Assembly (NCBI RefSeq): GCF_019703515.2
Contig: NC_059362.1
Location: 46,268,092-46,332,091, forward strand
Direction of reading: 5' to 3'
DNA length: 64,000 bases
Source of the DNA: Myxocyprinus asiaticus
Taxonomy: Eukaryota > Chordata > Actinopteri > Cypriniformes > Catostomidae
The notes beneath the pieces are model-generated. The model saw nothing but the letters and a program-made list of their open reading frames with translations. It was not told where the DNA came from and did not search any database. Of the stretch, positions 25,401 through 39,300 are shown in pieces; the stretch's first letter is position 1; every line of letters starts with the position of its first letter. The position numbers and the translations under genes are program-made.

Positions 25401-28400
25401 TCCTCCCACTCGCCCGGCCTGTATAACGGACAAAGATCCCGGGGTTCATCACTGTCACCGTAAACAGGGGTCATTGTCATCATCATCATCATCATCATCG
25501 TAAAGGGAAGATGGTGAAATTAAAGAGAAAAACAAACAAAAAATGGCAATGAAAACACAAACAAAAATAAACAAATCAAAAGAACAAAACTTCAAATGTC
25601 AAAATATATATTTGGTGTAAAATAGAACTTAAATTTATAAAACATGAGAAAAAGAAAGTAGATGGACAGCTGAGAGGAAGGCATTTTTTAATAATAATTT
25701 TTAGATAATAATTTTTATGAATAATTAGTGCAAAAGTCCAATGGCTTGAGATGTTATCAGGGTTGCTGCAGAGTTTTAAAAATCCAACTTAAGACTTTAA
25801 GACCTTTTTCAAGACCTGAACAAATAAAATTAATACCGTATCCTCACACCAAAACAAACCAACACAATCTCAAAATAAATCATGTATCACAGGCTCTTAA
25901 ACAGGCAGCGGCACACACTCAACATGACCTTAACATTGATCATCAGTAGGATATATGCAAGTTTAATTTACTCAAGACATGTTTTCCACATATATCACAT
26001 TAAAATTGGTTTATGTACCATTATATAAATAAATACAAATTAGAGGTCGACTGATATTGGATTGTGCTGATTCGATAATGTGTTGAAAGAAAGGCAATTA
26101 ATCTGCCAATAGCTTAAATTGTTTGTTTTTTTTAAACTGGCTGCCGGTGAAATTCAAGGCTGTGATGCTGGCATACAGAAGTCACCGAGTCTGCTCCAGG
26201 ATACCTAAAATCATTTCTGCAGAGCTACGTTCCCACCAGATGAGCGGCACCAAAACACTTTCCCGGACTTTCGGTTTCACTGTACCTCGTTGGTGGAATG
26301 ACCTTCCTAACTCCATCCGTGACGCAGACTCACTCTCGGTCTTACCAAACCCAGGCTAAAAACACATCTTTTCCATGAGCACTTAACCATTCACTCATAT
26401 AAAAAAAATAAAAATAATAATAATTATTATATATATTCTTATTGCTCTAATCGGTCTCTAATCTGTCTTGGATACTACTATTCTGATGATAGTGAAACTT
26501 TGTAATGGAGCACTTTTCGTGCCACCATCTCCTTAAGATGAATCGCTTATGATGTATTATTCCTCTTTTGGATAAAAGCATTTGCCAAATGAATACATTT
26601 GTTGATTTTCTCCCCTTTTATCTCCCCAATTTCTCATGCCCAATTCCCAATGCGCTCTAAGTCCTTGTGGTGGCGTAGTGACTCGCCTCAATCCGGGTGG
26701 CGGAGGACGAATCTCAGTTGCCTCCGCGTCTGAGACCGTCAATCCACGCATCTCATCACGAGGCTTGTTGAGCGCGTTACCGCGGAGACATAGCGCGTGT
26801 GGAGGCTTCACACTATTCTCCGTGGCATTCACGCACAACTCACCACACGCCCCACCGAGAGTGAGAACCACATTATAGCGACCACAAGGAGGTTACCCTA
26901 TGTGACTCAACCCACCCTAGCAACCGGGCCAATTTGGTTGCTTAGGAGACCTGGCTGGAGTCACTCAGCACGCCCTGGATTCGAACTCATGACTCCAGGG
27001 GTGGTAGTCAGCGTCAATACTCGCTGAGATACCCAGGCCCCCGGGACTCTTATTTTTAAATGTTTGCACTTCACTGCTTCCAGCTGCTCATTCAAACAAA
27101 TAAGGGATATAAAATGTGCTCTCCTACAATAATCTACAACGTATTTCAATATAAACAAAAGTAAACAATGTCATATTTCATCAACATCATCAACAGGTGA
27201 TCATTTGTGATAGTTTGTCATAAATTCCGATATGTCCTAATGATTGTGAACTGCTCTGCAACCGCTGGAAACACTCACAAGCCTCTGCGTGCTTGGAGAA
27301 AACACAACAGTGCCGCGTTTTCACTCCGAAGGACGAAGCACATGCATTTATTGAATTAAATCGTATTCTTTTGAAGTTTGATTATCAGATTAGATCACAT
27401 CACGATTCCTGCCTTTCCGCTCCCAAGTTTAAGACCTCTTTAAATAAAAATTAAGACTTTTTTTTGGTATCATTTAAGATATTTAAGACATTTTAAGACC
27501 TTAAATTTAGGAAAACTGGGTAGAGTCACATGGGGTAACATCCTCGTGGTCACGATTAGTGGTTCTCGCTCTCAATGGGGCGTGTGGTAAGTTGTGCGTG
27601 GATCGCGGAGAGTAGCATGAGCATCCACATGCTGTGAGTCTCCGCGGTGTCATGCACGACGAGTCACGTGATAAGATGCGCGGATTGACGGTCTCAGAAG
27701 CGGAGGCAACTGAAACTTGTCCTCCACCACCCGGATTGAGGCGAGTAACCACGCCAACACGAGGACCTACTAAGTAGTGGGAATTGGGCATTCCAAATTG
27801 GGGAGAAAAAAAATCTATATATATATATATATATTTGGGAAAACTAAACTTTTTAAGGATCCACAGGAACCCTGATTATCTGTCACATGCTTTTTCTTAC
27901 CAGACAAAATAATTTTTGACCCTCAGTTTTGTATGTTACATGTGCGACTAAAATACTTTCATTGTCAGCACTTTGTTTTGTTTTGATTTTTACAAACTGA
28001 GGCAGTGTTGCGGAGTAACTAACAAGAATTAGCAATGCTATTATCTTAACTAATGACATGTTTTGCATTACTGTAATGAAAATTTGGTGCTTAATTGTCA
28101 TAATTACACAATGCAAAAACAAACTATTATTTAAACTTAATTCAGTCCTAAAATTCTTTATGCAAAATATTATTTATTTTCATTTTGGGGTGTAAACTAA
28201 CCCAAACGTGTTAACCAGAGCTAAAGATGGGGGTGGACACAAAGAGATGTTGAAAAACAAGTAGTTTCTTACGATGGCAGCGCGTCTTTAAGCTTCATAC
28301 GGGACACGTCGTCATACAGCGCCAGAGACAGGACCTCCTCCATCGGACAGATGAGTCCGTACTCCTCACAACCGTTCTCAATCACCAGAGGATCAGACTT

Positions 28401-31400
28401 GTGTGGGTCAAACATGATGTTATTGGGCGTTATAATCATCACCCCTCCCACAACGCCCTGCAGCACACACAACCAATGAAACATCAGAAAAACTCAAGAA
28501 ATCGACTCTACTTTTAAAATGTTAGTCAAGTTCCTTTAGAGAAGTAATTTAGTTTTTCATGATCATTTTTTTTTTATTGTCTTTCCACTGTTATTCATCA
28601 GGTCAGCTCAAATTATACCTTAAATTGTACTTTCCCAATTAAATAATATATCATATTTTTACATGTTGCAGTTATGGAATTTGGGGTGTTTAAATGTGGC
28701 TAATTGGGAAAGGAAAATACGGTCACAATGCAAAACACCTTAACGGTCCTGCTGCATCACCCAACTTCTACTGAGCTTCAGCTGGCACACAGCCACCCTG
28801 ACATTATCCTGTAGAATATCTTGATAAACTTGGGAATTAATTTTTCCCTTAATGATGGTGAGCGGTCCAGGCCCCAAAGCAGCCCCAAATCATGATGCTC
28901 CCTCCACCGTACTTCACCATTGGCATGATGTTTTCATGTTGGTATGAGGTGCCCTTTTTACGCCATACCTAGTACTGCGTGTTCTTTCCAAACAATTCAA
29001 CCTTAGTTTCACCAGTCCACAAAACATTTTCTCAGTAGTGTTGCGGAGTGTCAAGGTGGTCTTTGGCCAACTTCAGGCGTGCAGCAATGTTTTTGTTGGA
29101 AAGCAGCAGCTTCCCTCGTAGTGTCCTGCCATGTACACCATGCATGTTTAATGTTTTCCGTATAGTAGACTCATGAACAGAGATGTTAACCAGTTCCAAT
29201 GATTCCTTCAAGTCTTTATCTGTCACTCTAGGATTCATTTTTACCTCATCTGAGCATTCTGCGGTGTGCCCTTTGAGTCATCTTGGCTGGACGGCCACTT
29301 CTAGTGAGAGTACCTATAGTACTAAATCATCTCCATTTATAGACAATTTGTCTAACTGTGGACAGATGAATGTCTAAGCTCTTCAAGATAACTTTGTAAC
29401 CCTTTCCAGCTTTATGCAAAGTAACAATTCTTAATCGTAGGTCTTCTGAGATCTTTTTTATGCAAGGCATAGTCCACATCAGCAGATGCTTCTTGTGAAT
29501 AGGAAACTCAAAATGTTTAAGTGCTTTTTATAAGTCAAAGTAGCTCTAACTCACACCTCCAATCTCGTTACATTAATTAGATGCCAGGTTTGCCAGCCCC
29601 TGACTCTAATTAGCTTTAGTTGATGTCATTAGCCTAGGGGTTTACATACTTTTTCCCGACCTACAATGAATGTTTGAATGATGTATTCAATATGTACAAA
29701 AACAATACAATAATTTGTGTGTTATTAGTTAAACAGATTGTGTTAGTTTATTATTGTAACTTAGATAAAGATCAAACCAAATTTTAATTCAAATTTATAA
29801 AGGTAATTCCAAAGGGTTCACATACTTTTTCTTGCCACCGTATGTTCATGAGCTCATAGTTGTGATGTCATAATCATTAAGATTTCCAAACAAACCATTT
29901 TTGCAGTTTAGCTTCAATAAATGTTCAGGTTGGACTGGAGTGCAAGTTTTGAGTTCTGAATGTAACAGAATGTCACATCCTTTATTTAGGATTATTTTAG
30001 GATTTAGTCCTGTATGGAGTTAAATCTCAGCTTCGCACATTTGACATCATTGAAGTGAACGTGGTCAGCTAACAGTCCTCACCATGCCGTCAGTGAAGTA
30101 TTTGCAGCTCATCTTGATGAATTTAACAGTTGCTGGACTCTCGTCTTCAGACAGCGGGGACAGTTCCCTTCGTAAGGGACGTCCAGATCTGCAGCTCAAT
30201 TCACCATCCTGCCAGACACATCACAGATAGATTACTTCTGTTTACTGCCAGATATAAAAACCCTTTGATTCATGATATTTGCAGGAACATTTACATTATG
30301 ACTAAAACGATTCATCCATACAGTGGACAGAATTTTACAAAGACTAATTTACAGAGTACAAGCTGCCAACAACAGAGAAGTCATCAACAATAGTCTATCA
30401 GTATTAAATAACTTTTAAGCACCCATCTTACCTTCAACTCTTTCTCTGGTGACTCTGTTGTGATCCGTTCAGAAGAGCCATTGACCCGAGAACTGCATTC
30501 TGATTGGTCCACATCAGGGACAAACAGTTTCTGTGGGGATTAAGGACAATGAGAAAACCAGTTTAAAATACTGAAATAACAACAAGTAGTACTCCTCATT
30601 TTTCATAAATGTGTTCATTTCAAAGACAAAAACACTCGATAACAATAGGATTTTTTTGCAGTGAATTTTTTTACCAAATTAAACTTCCTTAAGCAACCCT
30701 CTATGGTCATGTTGGAGAAAGAATGACCATTGGCTAGTAAATGTTTGTTTTTACTCACCAGACTGTTGAAGACATACAAGAGTAATGCAACTGAAAAAGA
30801 TATTAAGAAAACCAAGAAAGCGGGGGCCTGGGTAGCTCAGCAAGTATTGACGCTGACTATCACACCTGGAGTCGTGAGTTTGAATCCAAGACGTGCTGAG
30901 TGACTCCAGCCAGGTCTCCTAAGCAACCAAATTGGCCCGGTTGCTATGGGAGGGTAGAGTCACACGGGGTAACCTCCTTGTGGTCGCCATAATGTGGTTC
31001 TCGCTCTCGGTGGTGCGCGTGGTGAGTTGTGCGTGGATGCCACGCGCTACGTCTCCACGGTAACAGGCTCAACAAGCCACGTGATAAGATGCGCGGACTA
31101 ACGGTCTCAGACGCGGAGGCAACTGAGATTCGTCCTCCGCCACCCAGATTGAGGGGAGTCACTACGCCACCATGAGGACTTAGAGCGCATTGGGAATTGG
31201 GCATTGCAAATTGGGGAGGAAAAAAAAAAAAAACGAGAAAGGGGCATCTTCACATACTGTATATATAGTATTCATATATATGACTTCACTCAATATAGTA
31301 TGAATATTATTCATTTTATTTTTTATTTCGCCTTATCAATTTAAACATTTTAGCTTTTTAAAAATGTACAAATTTCACATTCTAGCAATTTATATAATGT

Positions 31401-34400
31401 AATGAAACTGCATTTTTAATAATCATACAAGCTGTTGTCACTGTTTGAAATTTCATACACATTTATAAAAAAATAAAAAAAATAAATAAAAACAAGGTTG
31501 GAACCTAATAATGAAAATGGGGGTTTTCACGGTTATGAAATATAGCTGACGATTAATTGTCAAAAAAATAATTGCGATTATGACGATTAATTGCCTGTTT
31601 TAGGTTTTTCACGAATGACAATTACTTGTCATACAAATAGTCACTAGGTGTGCTTCAAGCACACAACAAAGTCATTGATACAATTTAAGCTTGGGTCATA
31701 TAATAAAGTAAGTTTATATGATTTCCTTTTCACGCTTCAAAAACATATGGATGACAATAAAATGTAACATATAAAAATACATTTTAAAATAATGAAAATA
31801 ATATTTTAAGTATCAAAATATTTTGAAATAACTAAAATCTCTCTCTTTTTTGTCAGATGTAGTCTTGGTCCATATTACGTTTTCACACATTTTTTTTTTT
31901 TTTAAACCCAGCCATTCTATTCTATTCTATTCTGCCTTATATTCTGCCCTTTCACACATTATGTTAAGGCGCTCCTATTAAATTACAAGCCCTTTTTTCT
32001 CATGACGGAAGACTTTGAGATTCTGCATTTTATCATCTCCACAGAAATACAGTAGGTGCAGGGGTGTAGTTTCCAGGGGGATGGTGTTGGAGGTAACCCC
32101 ACCCCACCCCATCCCATGATCATTGGAAACATGTAGATGCTTCACGCTGCAACCCCACCCCCCCAAGCCAAATCTACGCCCTTGAGTAGGTGGGTATCTT
32201 AACAATGCCTGAGTGATCACGGACAATAATCGCCCGAATAGTTGATTAATCTTTCGAATAATCTTTAGTTTAGTCGATTGTCAAAATGATCATTAGTTGC
32301 AGCCATACAGTGTGGACTGCAAAAGGAAATGTGCATGGTTCATCACAAATTTAAAGGCAATTAATTTATAAAAGATGTGGGAATTCTGTTGTCTGACGAA
32401 CCCAGTTTCGATTCTAAAACAAGATGTGACTGTCCCAAATAGTCCCACAAAGCCAAAATTGTAACCCTACATCACAGAGAAGTGAACAAAAAGATTTACA
32501 AATTTTCAACCTCATGTTCCCATGTAAAACAATTTAATTGAATATCACAAAAACATGTCCAGGTCATATTTCACCTTAATTTTATTTTTATAATTTTTTT
32601 AGAAATTTAACAACATAAAAAATTAACTGCATGATGTGCCGATTAATCGAAATTATTCGTATATCAATATTTAAAAAAAAAAAAAAAAAAAAAAAGGCCA
32701 CCAAATAAATATAATTTTGTAAATATATAATTCAGATAATTCAAATACATATCACATACATGCATACACACATATACACACATATATATATGTATATATA
32801 TATTCTGTTCTGCTCGGTCCAGCTGTCTTTGAGCCCAAAAGTGCATCTGTGTAAGACTGTGCTATCTGCTCGCTGCGTGTTGTCTGTACAGCTGGAGCGC
32901 TGACTGCCCCCTACTGCCACATCAAGGTGGTACATCAAGCTTGAATTGCTCCGATGTTAGAAACATTTCTTATTATGGAATTTAAGTACGGATCGGGGGC
33001 ATGACCCATTGCGTAAACTGTTTATACGCTTTATTTTTTATAGCCCTAGAAATTATATTTAGCATAAAACAATTAAGTATTTTCACTTATAGTATCTTGC
33101 ATTGTGATTATTATCATGACAATGAAGCACATTTTACTACCAAATTCCCATTACACTGTTATAAGTGGTTTAGAAGTGTACATGTGTGAAACTAACCTGT
33201 CCAGGTACAACACTGTGTGAGAAGAGACGATTCAGATGCACTAGTTTATTTGGAGTAATGTTGAATTTCAGAGCAATACTGTTCAAAGTGTCTTTTGGTC
33301 CAACCTGTAGAAAAAAAAAAACATTCAGTTTGATGTAGGTAAATGCAGAAGTTTATTTACAAGGGTCTCCAAAACACCTAGATGTGTGCGTTTGTCTAAA
33401 GCCCCATACACACATGCAGAGACTTTATCGCTTGATGTCGCTAGTCAATGCATTATGAAGTCGCCAGTGGGCGTTTCTACTGCTGTCGCTCTAACGTTAC
33501 TGGTGGTAACCCCCCCCCCACCAATAATCAAATCAAGCAAGTACAACCCCCCCAATATTTATACCATGATCAATGGAAAACATGTATGTGCTTCATGCTG
33601 CAACCCCCCCAATGTTCAAGACTAATCTACGCCCTTGATCAGTGATGATGCATTATGCTAGTAAAACTACGATTTCATTCTAATTTGACAAGGAATCAGT
33701 TCTATTGTCCCTAAAAATGCACATTTTGCTGGGGAGAGTGTTTTTATATGAACTGCAGCAGTGCTCATTGCATCATATAATTAATAAGATGAACGAACTA
33801 TCAATGTACGAATCCAACTCACTCGTAGCCCTTTTCCACCGAAATTGCGATGGTTTTCGTGCCGTGCCTGTACTCCGCTGGTTCACGGCCGGGGCAATCT
33901 GGAGCCTATCGTAAACTGGCCATGCATTTCTACTGATCTGAGAGCCGAACGGTGACGTAACGGGTTACTGTCTACGTGGTAGTTTCACGTGACTACCTCA
34001 AACATAAGCATGGTGCGGCACAGTGTGTTTGTATACAGCTTTTACTCTTGGTTTTGAGGACATATTTAAACATACGGATTGATGCAATCCATCATTATTA
34101 CATTGCTCAACAGGTAATTACACTATATTGTATGAACTATGGCTTAACTCGCTAAGTTCTGTACACTGTTACAGTGGGATCATTATTAACATTGGTGTAG
34201 CAGATGGTTGTATTTGGATTTTTGCCAAAGCATATAATATTATTGATTGAGAATCCCACCGTTTTACTTAACAGATAGCCGCGATCTTCCAAACTTAGTG
34301 AGTAGCCGGTCAAAAATCCCCTTATAGAACAAAACAATGCACAAAATAAGATGACAACAGTGTAAGAAAAGCCAACAAAGTTGGCAAATATAACAACTTA

Positions 34401-36343
34401 CTGAGATCAGCTGTAGAGGACACCAGCGATTCACTGTTTATCACGAGCGTTAATGAATTCAATGCCCCGGATAGTTAGCAGGTCGGTCGGTGTCCGAGTC
34501 CAAAACATCGTTGTTCCGTCCACTGTCGCTTGTGCTTATGTCCTTCTCATGGTCCCTCTACTCCCTTACGTGTTTTTCAGTTTGTTTATGATTTGGTCAA
34601 ATGTCTGATTGAAGGCGGCGTGCATCATTTCGTGCTATATCTTCATTCTCGTAGAGTATTTGTTTCCTTTACGATCTCTCTAGTTTATCTTGGATCTTCG
34701 TAAATACCATATCGCAAGTAGAGCACTCGTTTCGTCATGTTACCTGAAGGCTTCTGATGTCTGATAATTATATATTTTTTTATTATTGTTATAGAGCGAA
34801 GAAGTACTCTTTGCTGCAGACGGTAGCTACTGTTGTTGTTGTTTGGGAAATATTTACCATGTTGGCGAAACATTATCCCGCCATCCGTCCCCTGATGTAA
34901 TTGGTTCCTGCGTAGAGACCAGCAAGCTTCTGGGGCCGGTGTCGAACCGGAAATGTGCGGAACAGTTTGAGAATTTGCACTGGCCCAGGAACCCAAACCA
35001 TGTTGGTGGAAAAGGGCTATCAGACTGCCGACAACTTTTCCACGCATAATTTTTTATTATGTCCATGTATGTGGTTACAGATGAATCATAAAAAACAGTG
35101 AAATTGCTCACAGAAACTTCTCTGTCTTGCCTGCACTCGACTCAAAGGAGACGGATGACATGAGCACCACTGACACAGTTTTCACTCCTATTGGTTGTTC
35201 ATTTGCATAAAGTTAAACTTCTCTCAAATTTGTGGTGTCGCTCGCCAAGGCCACATCTAGTTGCCAGAAGTCACCGGAAGTCGCCAGCTCCCATTGACAA
35301 TGAATGAGATCGCTCTGTCGCTGGAAGTCGCTGCATGTGTGTACGGGGCTTAAGAGATACCTGCAGTAAACATATGTCTGTGTGTTTAAGTAAGAAACAG
35401 CAGAGATAACTCACAGTATACTCCACGGTTGCTGGAGGTTTACATCTCTCTTTCTTGGTCCAACTGTGTGTCTTACTGTGGTCATCTGAAAAAAAGAAGG
35501 AAAAAAATAACATTTATCCAAAGTAATTTACAGTTATAACTGGTTCATTCCACCTGGAATAACTTGAGGTTAAGGCCTCGAATACAGGGTAGAATCGGCC
35601 ATCGGGAGAGGCGGAAACTTTCCTGGTGCACATTATAATTTTAAAAACATATATGCTACGCTCTTGTAAGAGACCCTGGGAGTTACTTCAAAACATACAA
35701 TGCAGATTTTTCGGACATAACAGAAATGAATGAGATTGATCTTCTCCATAAAGATCAAATCAATCAAACTTTGTTTACTGAACAACTAAACACACTAGTG
35801 TTATTGCAATTACCATATTTACCCCCAGCTCTGGCATAAAGACAAGCACTGGAGAGAAAATCCTGAAAGTAAACTAGGTTATGTTGAATATTATTACATC
35901 AATATATTAGTCATCAATATATAACAGTCAGTGTTTCATGATGTACGGCCGGATCAGTTCTATTTACAGTATGTGCAACGTAGCCTAGGAAACCTATATA
36001 TAAATCAACAACAATAATAATATAAATAACAGATATCTATGATGAAACCTATGTCCAGTGGGCTGCAAGAATCTTGAACTTCCCGGTAAAATTTAATCTC
36101 TATATATTCACTTTACAAAAGATGTGCGATTACAAATGCTTCTAGCACAGCAAGCTTGATTTCATGCATTGTTGTGTTAACAATTGTGTCAGAAAACAAT
36201 TAAATAACGCAATGCAAGTGCGCGTTGCAATCTCAGCATCGCCACAAGGGAGTGGACATTAGTGTAAACCAGGGGTCTCCAAACTTTTTCAACTGGGGGC
36301 CAGATGCAAAAAGAAATAAGGTGTCGCAGGCCGCACCGTTGTA

Positions 36344-36379
<36 letters not shown>

Positions 36380-39300
36380 GGCTAGATGCCACTATTGCAT
36401 CATCTTTATATTGTATGCAAGTTTTAATCACATTTTGTGTTGTTAAAGGATATTACTCACACCAAGAACGCTTGTAATAGAACAGTGATGCAGGGTCAGA
36501 AATGAAGGGGTGCTTGGGGCAAAAAAGTTTCGATGAAACATCAAAACGAACCAATTCACAACAATTAATAAACTTCCCAGTGCTGCAGAAGACATTCTAG
36601 GAGTGTGCGCACACGGGTCGCATGTCTATGCGCTTTCAAACTCGGTGCGGCCGCTCACGCTGCAAAATGGCATCTCTACTCGAAATTTTTTCGAGAACAA
36701 GTACACGTATCTTACCGATACCAGTCCTATAAACAAACGCATCATTCTTTTTGCGTGACGCTTCATTCGTGGAAATCTGGAGGACTCCAAACTCCTGAAC
36801 TCTTCCAATGGATGAAACTATTGGAGACAAATGCACTGTGAAATGTGGCTGTTCGTGATAGCATCACCCAGTGTTCAGGATACGAATTTCATATAATTTC
36901 TCAATAGCGGGACAGATTATGTTCTATTTCCATAATCTCTCAAAGCAGTTGGCGGGCCGCAGATGGCCCACGGGCCGTAGTTTGGATGCCCCTGTTGTAA
37001 ACAGTCTTCTTTATCGGTTGATTTTCTCTTTTAGGTCAACTACTGTCATGGCGGAGCAACAGTTTGAAAAGAACCTTGCCGAGCAAGTTAGTTAAATTTA
37101 GTTAAACGGTTGACATGTTTATACCTGAATGGCTACCTGAATAATAACACGTGTTTTAATGGAACAGACATTTGAAGGAAACTAATCACACGCTTGACGT
37201 TTGTTACTGTTGCAGTAACGCAAGAACACACATTTAGGGTCAAGTTCATGTAGAACTTATTTTTTGCTTTAAAAAAAGCTAGATGTAGCGCAATGAATGG
37301 AACTTTTAACTTGACACGACGTCTTAAAAATGCTTGGCTTTTTGCACAAGGAAAAAACCATGCGCATCGCATCCGTCATTCGCATGTTTACATAGAAAAA
37401 CAGCGCAGACGGCAGTGTTAATTTTGTCAACGAAATCACTGAAGGAAACGTTTGACTAATGTTTTTTTTAATTTAATGATTTGGGGGATTTTCTGCCATT
37501 CTTCTCTGCAGATCCTCTCAAGCTCTTTCAGGTTGGATGGGGACCGTCGGTGGACAGTCATTTTCAGATCTCTCCAGAGATGTTCGATTGGGTTCAAGTC
37601 TGGACTCTGGCTGGGCCACTCAAGGACATTCACAGAGTTGTCCCTAAGCCACTCTTGTGTTGTCTTGGCTGTGTGCTTAGGGTCGTTGTCCTGTTGGAAG
37701 GTGAACCTTCAGCCCAGTCTGAGGTCCTAAGCACTCTGGACCAGGTTTTCATTAAGGATATCTCTGTATTTTGCTGTGTTCAGCTTTCCTTCAACCCTGA
37801 CCAGTCCCCCAGTCCCTGCCACTGAAAAACACCCCCCATTAATTTTATTTGTTCAAAATACTAAAGAGTATCTAAATAATTTAGTATATTCATTATATGC
37901 TATTATTTCAGGAGCTCAGGTTATTTTCGCGGCTTGAGAATGTTTCAAACGCTTCAAATTAGTCCTTAATTAACCCCTTAAACTATAGACCCGCTGGTGG
38001 ATCCAAAGAGGAGCGATATATCGCAAAAGAAGTTTACGCTTAGAGCACCTATTATGGTTTTAAATGTGCCTAATTTTGTTTTAAAGTCACATACAATAGA
38101 TTTACATGCATCCAAGGTCAAAAAACACTTTAATTTGCTCATAATTTAAATTGCAGCATTACCTTTTTTTCCCCAATGTCAAAAACGACTCGTTCAATGA
38201 TCCGTTCTAAAGGATTCATTCTAAACTCCTCCTTTCAGAGAGCCTACTCTGCTCTGATTGGTCAGATGTCCCAGTCTGTTGTGATTGGTCTATTGCTTAG
38301 TGTAGTGTTTGAGGGCGGGTCAAAGCTGTTCACGAGTAGCCAGTGAAGACCAGAGGCGGGTTTTCTGTTACCAAATTACGTAGATTAGTACAGGAAGTAA
38401 GTCTGGAATGATTCGTTTCAAGTGTTCAGAATCGGTTCTTTCTTTTGGGAGTCAATAACTCAGTTTGTCGTGCACTTTGGTTTTTGAAACAAAGTGAAAT
38501 ATGATTTCTGTAAGTCAACAAATACAAACTAGTGGTCGACCAATATATCGCGGAGACCGATAAATCGGCCGATGCCTATCATTAAAAAAAGTCAGAATAT
38601 CGGCCGATTTATCTGTCTCCGAGATATATCGGTCGACCACTAGTTTGTATTTGATGACTTACAGAAATCATATTTCACTTTGTGACTCTTGAAATTTTTT
38701 CGAACTGTGGTATTAGTGCAACAAAATTAATTGTACAGTCACATTCCTGAGAATACATTTTCCTGTTTGGCCGATTTTTTTTTTTTTTTGAAGGTGCCAA
38801 AAATCGCCTGCTTGCATGTGAAGCATCTGAGACATGTAAACAACCAGTTGCGGTTCGTTTTGTTGTTATATGCCATCGTGTTACTACAATAATAGACCGG
38901 TGTGCAACACAGTGTCATTTAAACGGTCCGCATATCAGAGCCGCGGCAGACGCGTTTGAGCTCATAATGTTAAAGTGCTCACCTGTTTCATTCTCCCTCT
39001 CTCTCCTCAACAGTTCCCTGTAACTTTTAACTGTGTTCTCTAATTATAAAGGTAAATATCAATAAAACTAATATCATATACCGAGATATGCACATCTCAT
39101 TTAAACAGATATAACAAACTAACCTCACAAAACTTGAGCAGATCCAGCATCCTGTGGCGCGCTGATTTATTTACCTCTAAAACACAATCTAACAGTCTCT
39201 CCTCAGCAGTTCCTTGTCATTTGTAACTTTCTTTTCTAATGATAAAAGTTAGATATAAATAAAACTTCTATTATATACCATCTGCAAATATGCAGATATC

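Larger units (their letters stand above)
25758..27874. mobile_element. hAT-like element relic with CAGGGTT(G/C)CTG ends, hosting other elements
   Basis: The left end CAGGGTTGCTGCAGAG and the inverted right end CAGGGTTCCTGTGGATCC, each followed by TTTAAAAA-type sequence, match. The interior is punctuated by a LINE 3' fragment (26125-26605), a minus-strand SINE (26606-27042) and a truncated plus-strand SINE (27518-27811). TTTAAGACC motifs near both ends belong to the host element. No transposase remains. Confidence 0.55.

Noticed and set aside
36605..36841. 78-codon plus-strand frame, with two overlapping minus-strand frames
   Set aside because: It lies wholly within a bounded hAT-type non-autonomous element and shows no known domain.
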